Assembly: GCA_016928315.1 (NCBI GenBank)
Contig: JAFGKZ010000217.1
Location: 1 to 32,116, forward strand
DNA length: 32,116 bases
From: Calditrichaceae bacterium
GTDB taxonomy: Bacteria > Calditrichota > Calditrichia > Calditrichales > Calditrichaceae
Direction: 5' to 3'
Shown here: positions 8,078 through 16,667 of the stretch, piece by piece
Numbering within the stretch: the first letter of the stretch is position 1
Layout: every line of letters begins with the position of its first letter
The notes under the pieces: generated by a model
What the model saw: the letters and a program-made list of their open reading frames with translations, nothing else
The model's database searches: none
Told to the model about the DNA's origin: nothing
Position numbers and translations under genes: made by a program

Positions 8078-9019
8078 ATGATTCCCATTGTTATAAATAA
8101 TCTCAAGAAGTCCTATGGAGCAGTTCAGGCAGTAAAAGGCGTTTCCTTTGAAGTGGAAGTTGGTGAAGTATTTGGGTTGATCGGTCCTGATGGCGCTGGA
8201 AAAACAACTATCATCCGAACACTGGTGTCTTTACTGGATCCCGATGAGGGTGAGATTATTTTTATGGGTAAAAATGTTATCGGCAATACTAAATTTGTCC
8301 GTTCCAATATTGGTTACATGCCCCAGCGATTCAGTTTGTATCGTGATTTGACTGTAGAGGAGAACCTGAGATTCTTTGGTGATCTGTTTAAAGTTTCTAC
8401 TGATGTACAAGATAAGTTGATGAAAAAACTATATGCCTTCTCTAAACTGGCACCCTTTAAAAATAGGCGAGCCGAGGCTCTATCGGGTGGAATGAAACAG
8501 AAGCTGGCTTTGTCCTGTATGCTGATGCATCAGCCGAAAGTGATTGTGCTTGATGAGCCCACTTTTGGCGTCGACCCGGTTTCGCGAAGTGAGTTCTGGG
8601 ATATTCTAAAATCATTAGCACACGAGGGAACCAGTGTTCTGGTATCCACAGCCTATATGGATGAAGCAGAATTATGCGATAAGATAGCTTTAATGTTTCA
8701 GGGTAACTTTTTAGCTTTGGATAAACCCGATAAACTGCTGCAATCGTATGAATTTCCTTTATATCTGATTGAGACAGATCAGGTGCATACAGCATATAAT
8801 AAATTATACAAACTGGAAGAATTTTCAGACTGTAATTTATTTGGTAATGGGCTGCATGTATCGGATAAAAACAATTATGGAGAAGCCGGGATTAAAGGAA
8901 TTCTTGATAAAAAACAGGTCGAATACAAATCCGTTCATCGTATCGAAGCAGATTTGGAAGATATCTTTCTTAAATTGATAAAAGACGGATCAGAAACCTC
9001 TGGTCGGGAGCAGAGATGA
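8078..9019 (+). CDS. ABC exporter ATPase, first of a pair (N-terminal half of YbhF equivalent)
   Basis: This 313-aa nucleotide-binding protein belongs to the drug/antibiotic exporter (CcmA/YbhF) family. Walker A is GPDGAGKTT (residues 36-44), with Asp where most family members have Asn. The Q-loop region is YMPQRFSLY (80-88), the signature LSGGMKQ (135-141) and Walker B VIVLDEPTFGVD (155-166), followed by the H-loop region, where the usual TTH is STA. An extension of about 80 residues follows the ATPase core. The gene starts about 105 bases after the membrane fusion gene and overlaps the next ATPase (ATGA). In E. coli YbhF both ATPases are one polypeptide, while here they are separate genes. 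The H-loop change suggests this is the weaker ATPase of an asymmetric pair (inference). Confidence 0.9.
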   Translation: MIPIVINNLKKSYGAVQAVKGVSFEVEVGEVFGLIGPDGAGKTTIIRTLVSLLDPDEGEIIFMGKNVIGNTKFVRSNIGYMPQRFSLYRDLTVEENLRFFGDLFKVSTDVQDKLMKKLYAFSKLAPFKNRRAEALSGGMKQKLALSCMLMHQPKVIVLDEPTFGVDPVSRSEFWDILKSLAHEGTSVLVSTAYMDEAELCDKIALMFQGNFLALDKPDKLLQSYEFPLYLIETDQVHTAYNKLYKLEEFSDCNLFGNGLHVSDKNNYGEAGIKGILDKKQVEYKSVHRIEADLEDIFLKLIKDGSETSGREQR

Positions 9020-9756
9020 CTAATAGCGGTTATACAGTACATGTAGAGAATCTGACTCGGATGTTCGGTACCTTCAAAGCGGTAGATAACGTGTCTTTTC
9101 AAGTAAAACCGGGAGAAATTTTTGGATTCCTTGGGGCAAATGGAGCTGGTAAAACAACAACAATCCGCATGCTCTGCGGTTTATTGCTTCCAACCTCCGG
9201 TAAGGCAATAGTTGCTGGTTATGATGTTTATAAAGATACTGAGGCCATAAAGCGCCATATTGGTTATATGGCTCAGCGATTCAGTCTGTATGAAGATTTG
9301 ACTGTCAGGGAAAATATTGAGTTTTATGGCGGTGTGTATGGACTGAATCGTAAACAAATTAAAACAAAAACGGCAGAATTACTGGATTATTTAAAACTAT
9401 GGGAACATGCGGATAAACTAACAGCCTCGCTTCCTTTGGGGTGGAAACAACGTATGGCGCTTAGCACAGCGCTTCTGCACAATCCGGATTTGATATTTCT
9501 TGATGAACCGACCAGTGGTGTTGACCCTGAATCCAGGCGGAACTTCTGGATGCTGATATATGAACTTTCTGAACAGGGCAAAACCATATTCGTCACTACT
9601 CATTTTATGGATGAAGCGGAATACTGTCACCGGCTGAGCATTATGCGGGATGGTAAAATTGTGGAGCTGGATAAACCGCAATCATTAAAACAAAAATATA
9701 AAGCTGACACCATGCAGGATGTATTTATGAAAGTAGTTCAAAAGGTAGAAGCATGA
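9016..9756 (+). CDS. ABC exporter ATPase, second of a pair (C-terminal half of YbhF equivalent)
   Basis: This 246-aa ABC ATPase is paralogous to the preceding gene; both share the block QRFSLY-x-DLTV-x-EN after the Q-loop. Walker A is GANGAGKTTT (40-49), Walker B LIFLDEPTSGVD (159-170) and the H-loop VTTHFMDEAE. The signature motif is degenerate: LPLGWKQR (139-146) replaces LSGGQxQR. The same kind of LPLG motif occurs in the second ATPase half of YbhF, so this is a family trait rather than decay. Together with its neighbour it should form a heterodimer in which complete ATP sites combine motifs from both subunits. Its start overlaps the previous stop and its stop overlaps the next start (ATGA), so the four ABC genes are tightly coupled. 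Confidence 0.92.
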   Translation: MTNSGYTVHVENLTRMFGTFKAVDNVSFQVKPGEIFGFLGANGAGKTTTIRMLCGLLLPTSGKAIVAGYDVYKDTEAIKRHIGYMAQRFSLYEDLTVRENIEFYGGVYGLNRKQIKTKTAELLDYLKLWEHADKLTASLPLGWKQRMALSTALLHNPDLIFLDEPTSGVDPESRRNFWMLIYELSEQGKTIFVTTHFMDEAEYCHRLSIMRDGKIVELDKPQSLKQKYKADTMQDVFMKVVQKVEA

Positions 9757-10856
9757 ATCAGATTTTACTGAGTATTATAAAAAAAGAATTCTGGCATATT
9801 CTACGTGATCCGCAAACCCTGGTGATCATTTTATTAATGCCTATTTTAATGCTCTTCCTGTTTGGCTACGCCATCACCCTTGAAATGAAAGATATCACTA
9901 CAGTAATTATCGATCATTCCAAAACGCCGCATAGCAGGCAATTTATTGAAAAGATCAGGTCTACGGATTTTTTTAATATCACTGGTTTTAATATTCCCGA
10001 AAGCCAGATCGAAGATATCTTTTTCCGACGACAGGCGCGATGTGTATTGGTAATTCCTTCTGATTTTGCTTCCGATCTGCAAACAGAGATGCGCACAAAA
10101 ATTCAACTTATAATCGATGCCAGTGATCCCAATGCAGCCAATTTTATAAATAATTATTTTGCCCAGTTGAGCATGCGATATAATAATGAAAATAATCCGC
10201 GGCTGGCCATGCCTTTTAGTGTTGAGCCGAGAATATTTTATAATCCCGACTTGAAATCTGATTACTTTTTTGTTCCCGGCTTGATAGCTGTTCTTATCCT
10301 GTTGATCAGCGCTCTTTTAACAAGCATAGCCATTGTGCGTGAAAAAGAAATTGGTACGATGGAACAGATACTGGTAAGCCCGGTGCATCCAGTTCAGATT
10401 ATAATTGGTAAGGTCATTCCTTATACCATTCTCGGTTTTATTGACAGTATCCTTATTCTGCTGGTTGGACATTTTTGGTTCGGTGTTCCTGTGATTGGTT
10501 CAATTGTTTTTTTGCTGTTTGCGTTGGTGATATATATTCTAACCGGTTTGAGTTTCGGTTTAATGATATCTACCATCACAGACTCCCAGCAAATGGCCAT
10601 GATGGCTGCCTTGCTTTCAACCATTCTGCCAACCATTATGCTCAGCGGATTTATTTTTCCGATAAAGAGTATGCCGCTCATTTTTCAATATGTCAGCAAG
10701 ATTGTACCGGCAACCCATTTTCTGGAAATCATTCGGGGTATCATGTTGAAGGGAAATACATTACTGGATTTAAAAGTTCAGCTTGGATATTTATTTGGCC
10801 TGGCCGGATTGTTAATTTTGGTTAGTGTCAGAAAATTCAGTACGAAGCTGGAGTAA
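9753..10856 (+). CDS. ABC-2 type exporter permease, first subunit (YbhS-like)
   Basis: This is a 367-aa inner-membrane permease. It has one N-terminal membrane helix (about 22-42, preceded by KKEFWHILRDPQTLVII), then a large extracytoplasmic domain (about 45-170). Five further hydrophobic segments follow (about 172-365). The cytoplasmic coupling loop IVREKEIGTMEQILVSPV between the second and third helices is diagnostic of ABC-2 permeases of the YhbS/YhbR type. It pairs with the next gene to form the heterodimeric membrane channel driven by the two ATPases upstream. The gene overlaps the preceding ATPase by 4 bases and ends 2 bases before the next permease. Confidence 0.92.
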   Translation: MNQILLSIIKKEFWHILRDPQTLVIILLMPILMLFLFGYAITLEMKDITTVIIDHSKTPHSRQFIEKIRSTDFFNITGFNIPESQIEDIFFRRQARCVLVIPSDFASDLQTEMRTKIQLIIDASDPNAANFINNYFAQLSMRYNNENNPRLAMPFSVEPRIFYNPDLKSDYFFVPGLIAVLILLISALLTSIAIVREKEIGTMEQILVSPVHPVQIIIGKVIPYTILGFIDSILILLVGHFWFGVPVIGSIVFLLFALVIYILTGLSFGLMISTITDSQQMAMMAALLSTILPTIMLSGFIFPIKSMPLIFQYVSKIVPATHFLEIIRGIMLKGNTLLDLKVQLGYLFGLAGLLILVSVRKFSTKLE

Positions 10857-10858
10857 TT

Positions 10859-11983
10859 ATGCACCGGATCCTATATTTAATACAGAAAGAATTTCGTCAG
10901 ATTCTGCGACAGCGTGCCTATCTTGGTTTAATTTTTATAATGCCTTTTTTACAAATAGTCGTTCTGGGATTTGCTATTACAACGGATGTTAAGAATGTAC
11001 CAATTACCATTGTGGATGAAGATCATTCGGCCATGAGCCGGCGGTTGGTTGACGCCTTTTCTGTGACACAATCATTCGATTTTCAGGGTCTAAGTCAATC
11101 CAGCAATCAGGCTAAAGAAGTGATGAAGCGTGGCCTGGTAAAATTAATCCTTCACATTCCTCCTGATTTTGAAAAAGATTTGAAAAATAATGTACACCCG
11201 AAGGTCCAGGCTATTGTGGACGGTGTGGATGGGAATACAGCCGGTATCGCTCTGGCTTATGTTAATCAGATTGCTGTAAAACTACAGCAGGAGTGGTATA
11301 GTGAGATGGGTTTGCATCCTGAAGAATTATTAGAGGTGCATCTGACCGAAGTGGAAACACGCATGGCTTACAATGCTGCGCTGGAAAGTGTTAATAATAT
11401 TGTTCCGGGTATATTGGCTGTGCTGCTTATGGCTGTCACTGCATTTTTAACTGGAATGAGTATTGTTAGGGAAAAGGAGATCGGCACCCTTGAACAGTTA
11501 ATGGTCACTCCAATCCAAAATATAGAGCTGGTTCTTGGAAAAGTAGTACCCATGCTGGTGGTCGCATTTTTGTTATTTAATGTGGGGATGCTGGGAGCGG
11601 GATTAATTTTTGGTCTTTGGATGAAAGGGAATTTATTTTCACTTTACCTTATGCTGGTATTTTTTTGCCTATCTACACTGGGTCTTGGAATTTTTGCTTC
11701 CACAATTGCAAAAACTCAACAGCAGGCTATGTTTATCGCCTGGTTTTTTATGGTTTTTGCCATTCTTTTATCCGGATTTTTTGTCCCGATTGAAAATATG
11801 CCTGATTTTATACAAATGATAACCTACCTGAATCCGGTTCGATACTTTATGGTGGTCATTCGCGAAATCTACTTAAAAGGAACAGAAATACAGTTTTTAT
11901 GGAAAGAGGGTTTAGCTATGTTAGTTTTTGGATTGGTTACTTTTATTTCTGCCAGCCTGCGTTTCCATAAACGGTTGAACTGA
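10859..11983 (+). CDS. ABC-2 type exporter permease, second subunit (YbhR-like)
   Basis: This is a 374-aa permease paralogous to the preceding gene and with the same layout: N-terminal helix after QKEFRQILRQRAYLGL, a periplasmic domain (about 45-170), then five hydrophobic segments. The loop IVREKEIGTLEQLMVTPI aligns position by position with that of the first permease. It completes the predicted TetR-regulated tripartite exporter (TolC, HlyD, two ATPases, two permeases). The substrate cannot be told from sequence; relatives are linked to drug, chloramphenicol/cefoperazone or cation resistance (E. coli YbhFSR). It is the last gene of the operon: about 220 non-coding bases follow before the hydrogenase operon. 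Confidence 0.92.
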   Translation: MHRILYLIQKEFRQILRQRAYLGLIFIMPFLQIVVLGFAITTDVKNVPITIVDEDHSAMSRRLVDAFSVTQSFDFQGLSQSSNQAKEVMKRGLVKLILHIPPDFEKDLKNNVHPKVQAIVDGVDGNTAGIALAYVNQIAVKLQQEWYSEMGLHPEELLEVHLTEVETRMAYNAALESVNNIVPGILAVLLMAVTAFLTGMSIVREKEIGTLEQLMVTPIQNIELVLGKVVPMLVVAFLLFNVGMLGAGLIFGLWMKGNLFSLYLMLVFFCLSTLGLGIFASTIAKTQQQAMFIAWFFMVFAILLSGFFVPIENMPDFIQMITYLNPVRYFMVVIREIYLKGTEIQFLWKEGLAMLVFGLVTFISASLRFHKRLN

Positions 11984-12156
11984 CGGTTTTTTCTAAAGAG
12001 GATACTATTTATAATTTTTTCATTTTTCTTTCCAATAATTAAGAAATAACACTTTACTTTTACAATATCTGGGAATAAATTCACAATAACAGAATTGAAT
12101 ATTATGTCGAGTTCACTGATGCCATGCTATTACGACTTGATGTTATATTCACATTG

Positions 12157-12172
12157 TGGCACAAAAATTGTA
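12157..12172 (+). promoter_or_regulatory. Candidate sigma-54 (-24/-12) promoter for the hydrogenase operon
   Basis: TGGCAC at 12157-12162, five A residues and TTGTA at 12168-12172 fit the sigma-54 consensus TGGCACrNNNNTTGCW with the correct 12-base distance from the GG to the G of the second element. The only important mismatch is T for C in the -12 GC. The predicted start would be near 12183, leaving a leader of about 23 bases before the hydB ATG at 12206, which has GGGGA at 12195-12199. Hydrogenase genes in several bacteria are known to be transcribed by RNA polymerase with sigma-54. The activator is not encoded in this window. Confidence 0.6.
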
Positions 12173-12205
12173 AAACAGGCATCAAACACTATGTGGGGAT
12201 TCCTT

Positions 12206-13270
12206 ATGAGTAAAGAATTTAATTCAAAATTAACGGATCTAAAACGCTACTTCTTCAATGAATCTGATGTCAGGAAATTTATAGATTTTCTTATGACAAA
12301 AGCAGAGGTAATTGCTCCCCAAACAAAAGGCGAGCAGTCTTTCGCTTACAATGTTGTAAAAAATAGTTCAGACGTGGCGCTTGAATATCCGCGTACCATG
12401 CAGCCTCTGAAGAAATATTTTTTACCGCCGGTAGAAACATTGCTTACTTTTAAGATGAGTTCAAATGAATTCAGCGAAGAAGTCATCGAGGCCAAAAAGC
12501 AGATTTTTTTTGGCATTCATTCTTATGAAATGAAGGGCATTCATTTGCTGGACTACTGTCTTGGAAAAGGAAAGCCCGAATCAAATTATCTAAAACGACG
12601 CGCAAATGCACTGATTATCGGCATCTCATATAAACCAGATAAATATCATTTTGCGACTTCTCTGGGGATCGATATTGAAGAAACAGAAGGATTTGCTTTG
12701 TTTTTTGAAAAAGTTACGGAAGGATATCTGGTATTTGTGGTAACGGATGAGGGGGCAGAGCTGATTAAAGATTTTAGCGGCGGTAAACCTATTGATGAGC
12801 AAGTTAATATTGAAGAATTACCACAGCAGGCTAAGATCAAATATCACTATAATCGTTTACCGCAGGTCTTCGAACATGTTTATAATTCCAGAGTATGGGA
12901 TCATTTTGCAGATAAATGTGTCGGATGTGGAACATGCAATTTATTATGTCCAACTTGCTACTGCTTTGACGTACGTGATGAAGTCGGATTGAATGCGGAT
13001 GATGGAAAGCGTCAGCGGTTTTGGGATGGTTGTATGTTAAATTCATTTGCTGAAGTTGCCGGAGGCGAGAATTTCAGGAATAAACTTGCTGCGCGTATGC
13101 GGCATCGTCTTTATAGAAAATTCAGCTACATTACAAAATCTTCGGGTGAATTACATTGCGTTGGTTGCGGCCGTTGTACAAGGTATTGTCCAGCCGATAT
13201 TAGTATTGTAGAAATTATTAATAGTCTAATCGAAGATTACAGCGCACAACAGAAGAAACAGGCTGTCTAG
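12206..13270 (+). CDS. hydB: Group 3b [NiFe] hydrogenase, beta (iron-sulfur) subunit
   Basis: This 354-aa subunit resembles the beta subunit of cytoplasmic sulfhydrogenases and carries electrons between the hydrogenase core and the flavin subunit. It has two C-terminal 4Fe-4S motifs: CVGCGTCNLLCPTC (Cys238, 241, 244, 248) and CVGCGRCTRYCP (Cys318, 321, 324, 328). The N-terminal 230 residues belong to the HydB/AsrA-type domain, with FFGIHSYEMKGIHLLDYC near 101-118. The frame is open from 12095, but I choose ATG 12206: it has GGGGA at a good distance, gives the usual N-terminus, and lies just downstream of the sigma-54-like promoter, which sits inside the longer open frame. It is the first gene of hydB-hydG-hydD-hydA. 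Confidence 0.92.
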   Translation: MSKEFNSKLTDLKRYFFNESDVRKFIDFLMTKAEVIAPQTKGEQSFAYNVVKNSSDVALEYPRTMQPLKKYFLPPVETLLTFKMSSNEFSEEVIEAKKQIFFGIHSYEMKGIHLLDYCLGKGKPESNYLKRRANALIIGISYKPDKYHFATSLGIDIEETEGFALFFEKVTEGYLVFVVTDEGAELIKDFSGGKPIDEQVNIEELPQQAKIKYHYNRLPQVFEHVYNSRVWDHFADKCVGCGTCNLLCPTCYCFDVRDEVGLNADDGKRQRFWDGCMLNSFAEVAGGENFRNKLAARMRHRLYRKFSYITKSSGELHCVGCGRCTRYCPADISIVEIINSLIEDYSAQQKKQAV

Positions 13271-13290
13271 CCCTGGGGTGAGGAAATAAT

Positions 13291-14130
13291 ATGTTAACAA
13301 ATACCACAGAAATGAAAGATTTATATTATCCGCTGATGTCGGATATTATTAAGGTTGAGCAATTAACGGCTACTGAAAAAAGGTTTGAAATTGCTCTGCC
13401 TGACAATCAGGTTTTAAATCATAAACCTGGCCAGTTTGTGGAAGTATCCCTGTTTGGTTTTGGCGAGGCTCCAATTTCAATCAGTTCTTCTCCGACCAAA
13501 ACGCCTGCGTTCGATTTAACCGTTCGGCGGACAGGAAAATTGACTGACAAGATGCATGAATTGGCGGTCGGAAGCAAACTAGGCATTAGAGGTCCGTTTG
13601 GCAATGGATTCGATGTGGATTTTATGAAGGGCAAAGATATGCTCTTCATTGCTGGCGGCATTGGGTTGGCGCCTCTTAAATCATTAATAGACTATACAAT
13701 TGATAAACGCAAAGATTTTGGCCGCATTATAATTGTGTATGGAACCAAACATCCTTCTGAGATACTTTTTTCCAATGAAATAGAAAAATGGAAAAATTTG
13801 AAGGATGTTGAATTTCACATGACGGTTGACCGGCCGGATGATAATTGGAAAGGCAACATAGGCGTTATTACAACGTTAATTCCACCACTGGAAATTAATG
13901 TGGAAAATACCATTGCCTCCATCGTTGGCCCTCCTATTATGTATAAATTTGTTTTAATGTCACTTAATAGTAAACGAATACCGGATGAAAATATTTACAT
14001 GTCACTTGAACGCAGAATGAAATGCGGGGTTGGTAAATGCGGTCATTGCCAGATCAATCATAGTTATGTATGTCAGGATGGTCCGGTCTATCATTATCCG
14101 AAAGCTAAAGAATTGGAGGAAGCGGTATGA
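13291..14130 (+). CDS. hydG: Group 3b [NiFe] hydrogenase, gamma subunit (FAD/NAD(P)-binding reductase)
   Basis: This 279-aa diaphorase subunit exchanges electrons between the hydrogenase and NAD(P)H. It has the ferredoxin-NADP reductase fold: an FAD-binding barrel (about 15-105, with PGQFVEVSLFG and PISISSSP), an NAD(P)-binding domain (about 110-225, with AGGIGLAPLKS at 121-131 and VYGTKHPSEILF) and a C-terminal [2Fe-2S] loop CGVGKCGHC (Cys245, 250, 253) completed by Cys261. The same architecture occurs in PyrK, but the position between hydB and hydD settles the identity. The spacing to hydB is 20 bases with a GAGG ribosome-binding site. The stop overlaps the hydD start (ATGA). Confidence 0.93.
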   Translation: MLTNTTEMKDLYYPLMSDIIKVEQLTATEKRFEIALPDNQVLNHKPGQFVEVSLFGFGEAPISISSSPTKTPAFDLTVRRTGKLTDKMHELAVGSKLGIRGPFGNGFDVDFMKGKDMLFIAGGIGLAPLKSLIDYTIDKRKDFGRIIIVYGTKHPSEILFSNEIEKWKNLKDVEFHMTVDRPDDNWKGNIGVITTLIPPLEINVENTIASIVGPPIMYKFVLMSLNSKRIPDENIYMSLERRMKCGVGKCGHCQINHSYVCQDGPVYHYPKAKELEEAV

Positions 14131-14903
14131 GCGCGCAGGCAGTTAAATCCAAACCTAAAGTAGCTTTCTTCGATTTTACTAGCTGCGAAGGTTGCCAGCT
14201 TAATAAATTGAATTTTGAAAATGAGTTGCTGGATATATTAGAATTGGTTGATATTGTTGAGTTCAGAGAGGCCATGGATGATAAAGCGGATGCGTATGAT
14301 ATTGCTTTTATTGAAGGCAGTATCAGTACGCCGACCTGTATTGAACGGATACATGATATCCGCCGTCGTTCCAAAGTATTGGTTGCCCTTGGTCAATGCG
14401 CCGTGACCGGAGGAATAAATGCTATGAAGAACTCCCATCCATCGGAATGGGTGCAGGAAACAGTTTACGGAAAGGATAAATATCTTTTTCCATCGATACC
14501 TGCCCAACCGGTGAGCGCCATTGTAAAAGTGGATTATGAAGTACGCGGCTGCCCGATGAGCGCGCCGGAGTATCTTCATGTCTTTAAATCGTTAGTTTTG
14601 GGCAGAAAGCCTGAACCGCCTGATTATGCAGTTTGCGTTGAGTGTAAACTTAAAGAGAATGAATGTGTACTGGAAAAAGGCATGTTTTGTCTCGGGCCAA
14701 TCACACGGGCTGGTTGTGATGCCTTGTGTCCTTCGAACGGACAGTATTGCACCGGTTGCCGCGGAATGGTATCGAATATTAATGAAAAGGGCGCTGTGGA
14801 TATGTTAAAGAAACATGGTTTTTCTACAGAAGAAGCGATTAAAAGAATGAAGTTGTTCAATACGAATGAGGTTGATAAACAAATAAGTTGGGGGAGAAAA
14901 TGA
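14127..14903 (+). CDS. hydD: Group 3b [NiFe] hydrogenase, delta (small) subunit
   Basis: This 258-aa small subunit holds the chain of three iron-sulfur clusters next to the [NiFe] site. The proximal cluster ligands are visible as FTSCEGCQLN (Cys20, Cys23), LGQCAVTGGIN and VRGCPMSAPEY. The C-terminal cysteine-rich part (CVECKLKENECVLEKGMFC, then TRAGCDALCPSNGQYCTGC) supplies the other clusters. There is no twin-arginine signal peptide, so the enzyme is cytoplasmic, as expected for group 3. It overlaps hydG by 4 bases at its start and hydA by 4 bases at its end. Confidence 0.95.
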   Translation: MSAQAVKSKPKVAFFDFTSCEGCQLNKLNFENELLDILELVDIVEFREAMDDKADAYDIAFIEGSISTPTCIERIHDIRRRSKVLVALGQCAVTGGINAMKNSHPSEWVQETVYGKDKYLFPSIPAQPVSAIVKVDYEVRGCPMSAPEYLHVFKSLVLGRKPEPPDYAVCVECKLKENECVLEKGMFCLGPITRAGCDALCPSNGQYCTGCRGMVSNINEKGAVDMLKKHGFSTEEAIKRMKLFNTNEVDKQISWGRK

Positions 14904-16204
14904 GCAAAGATCTGACTATTAATGTTCATCATATAACCCGGGTCGAAGGTCATGGTAATATCGTAGTGGATATGAAAAATGGCGCACTGAAAAAAGCACA
15001 ACTTGAGATTGTTGAAGCCCCCCGCTTTTTTGAAGCGATGTTGAAAGGCCGTAATTTCCATGAAGTAGCGATCATAACTTCCCGAATATGCGGAATCTGT
15101 TCATTGGGCCATCAGATGACTTCTCTAAAAGCTACGGAAGCTGCGTTAGGCCTGGAAATAAGCGAGCAGACGGAAATATTGAGAAAAATTCTGGTTAATG
15201 GTTCAACCTTTCAGAGTAATGTGCTGCATGCATTATTTTTAGCAACACCCGATTTTCTTGGCGTCGGTTCCGTATTTCCACTGGTTAATACACATAAAGA
15301 TGTTGTTTTAGCTGCTCTGCGCTTGAAACGTCTGGCTAACGAAATTGGCGAGATTGTAAGCGGCAGGGCGGTTCATCCAATCAGCTGTGTGCCCGGTGGT
15401 TTTACAAAATTGCCAAGCGAAAAAGAATTGGCTGCATTAAAAGAGAAAATCATCAAAGAAGGTCTGCCGGATGCCAATTTTGTAATTGATGTGGTCGCTT
15501 CGCTGGCAGATAAAATTCCGCAGTTCGAACGTGAAACAGAATATATCAGCGTTTATAACGATAAAGAATACGGCTTATACGACGGTGTGATCCGCTCTTC
15601 TGATACCGGTGATACGCCTGTGGAAAACTATCTTGACGTAACAAATGAATTTGTTGTTCCGCACTCTACCAGTAAGCATGCTAAGTTTAACCGCAGCTCC
15701 TATTTTGTCGGCGCATTAGCGCGGTTCAACAATAGTTATAATTTGCTTAAAAAAGAAGCTAAGGATGTTGCTGCAAAACTTGGATTATCTGCGCCGAATT
15801 TTAATCCGTACATGAACACAGTCGCTCAGGTAGTAGAAGTTGTGCATTGTGTTCTTGATACAATTAATCTGATTGATACGTTACTTGAAAAAGGTATAAA
15901 AAACGAGAAGCCGAATCAGGAACCGACAAAATATGGGCGTGGTATAGCCACCACCGAAGTTCCGAGAGGAATATTATTTCATGATTATACCTATAATCGG
16001 CAGGGAATGATTGAGACGGCAAACTGTATTATCCCAACAGGCCAGAATTTAGCAAATATTGATGATGATATGAAAAAATTGGTTCCTGAAATTATTGATG
16101 AAGGTAAAGAAAAAATTACCCATAAACTGGAAATGCTGGTACGGGCCTATGATCCTTGCATATCCTGTTCGGTGCACATGCTGGATGTTACATTTGAAGA
16201 ATAA
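14900..16204 (+). CDS. hydA: Group 3b [NiFe] hydrogenase, alpha (large, catalytic) subunit
   Basis: This 434-aa catalytic subunit carries the Ni-Fe(CN)2CO centre. The nickel ligands are all present: RICGICSLGH (Cys64, Cys67) near the N-terminus and DPCISCSVH (Cys420, Cys423, His426) at the C-terminus. Eight residues, MLDVTFEE, follow His426 and would be the peptide removed by the maturation protease after nickel insertion; that protease is the next gene. The RVEGHGN motif (residues 14-20) is the standard N-terminal large-subunit signature. I choose ATG 14900, which overlaps the hydD stop as ATGA and follows GGGGAG, over the in-frame TTG at 14888. The enzyme would couple H2 oxidation or evolution to NADP(H), possibly with sulfur reductase activity as in Pyrococcus. 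Confidence 0.95.
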   Translation: MSKDLTINVHHITRVEGHGNIVVDMKNGALKKAQLEIVEAPRFFEAMLKGRNFHEVAIITSRICGICSLGHQMTSLKATEAALGLEISEQTEILRKILVNGSTFQSNVLHALFLATPDFLGVGSVFPLVNTHKDVVLAALRLKRLANEIGEIVSGRAVHPISCVPGGFTKLPSEKELAALKEKIIKEGLPDANFVIDVVASLADKIPQFERETEYISVYNDKEYGLYDGVIRSSDTGDTPVENYLDVTNEFVVPHSTSKHAKFNRSSYFVGALARFNNSYNLLKKEAKDVAAKLGLSAPNFNPYMNTVAQVVEVVHCVLDTINLIDTLLEKGIKNEKPNQEPTKYGRGIATTEVPRGILFHDYTYNRQGMIETANCIIPTGQNLANIDDDMKKLVPEIIDEGKEKITHKLEMLVRAYDPCISCSVHMLDVTFEE

Positions 16205-16211
16205 GTGATTC

Positions 16212-16667
16212 ATGCTTAAAGTAATCAGTCTCGGAAACGAGCTGCGTGGTGATGATAGTGTAGGACTTGTGGTTCTAAATGAATTGCGAAGTATGGAGTT
16301 ACCGGCACCTTTAATGCTTATCGATGCGGGATCAGACGCTTTCATTGTGCTGGAACACTTGATGGCAAGCGATCCGATCCTTCTTATAGATTGTGCCCGG
16401 ATGGGCAGGCAGCCGGGAGAAGTGATAAAATTTAAAGTTAATGATTCAAATATAAAATCATTTGAAAAATCGATTTCGTTACATGGTTTCAGTTTTGCCG
16501 AAGTATTTAAAATGGCAAGACAATTTGGTTCTGTCCCAGATTGTTCAATTGTTGGGATTGAACCAAAATCTATAGAATTTGGACAAAAATTATCCGATGA
16601 AGTGAAGCAAAATCTTCCTTCAATCATAAAAATGGTTATCGAGGAGGCCAAACAATATGGCAACTAA
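16212..16667 (+). CDS. Hydrogenase maturation endopeptidase (HybD/HycI family)
   Basis: This 151-aa protease clips the C-terminal peptide from the hydrogenase large subunit. It begins with the family signature ISLGNELRGDDSVGL. The three nickel-sensing residues known from HybD (Glu16, Asp62, His93) correspond to Asp15, Asp60 (IDCARMG) and His91 (SLHGFSF). Asp replaces Glu at the first position, a conservative change common in this family. It lies 7 bases after hydA, so it is almost surely dedicated to the HydA of this operon, whose predicted C-terminal tail is MLDVTFEE. It overlaps the next gene by 11 bases. Confidence 0.92.
   Translation: MLKVISLGNELRGDDSVGLVVLNELRSMELPAPLMLIDAGSDAFIVLEHLMASDPILLIDCARMGRQPGEVIKFKVNDSNIKSFEKSISLHGFSFAEVFKMARQFGSVPDCSIVGIEPKSIEFGQKLSDEVKQNLPSIIKMVIEEAKQYGN

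Noticed and set aside
12154-12164. TTGTG-G-CACAA palindrome as a CRP/FNR-type site
   Set aside because: The palindrome is only 5 bp per arm and lacks the 6-base spacing of a CRP/FNR site. The same bases fit the -24 element of a sigma-54 promoter much better.
12095-12205. A 37-codon N-terminal extension of hydB using an earlier ATG
   Set aside because: The added residues match nothing expected in HydB, there is no good ribosome-binding site at 12095, and the sigma-54-like promoter lies inside the extension. ATG 12206 with GGGGA is better.
16049-16663. A long open frame on the minus strand (about 200 codons) opposite the hydrogenase protease gene
   Set aside because: It lies opposite the protease gene and the end of hydA. 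Its translation is Ser/Ile/Pro-rich without any motif, while the + strand proteins have clear catalytic residues. It is a coding shadow.
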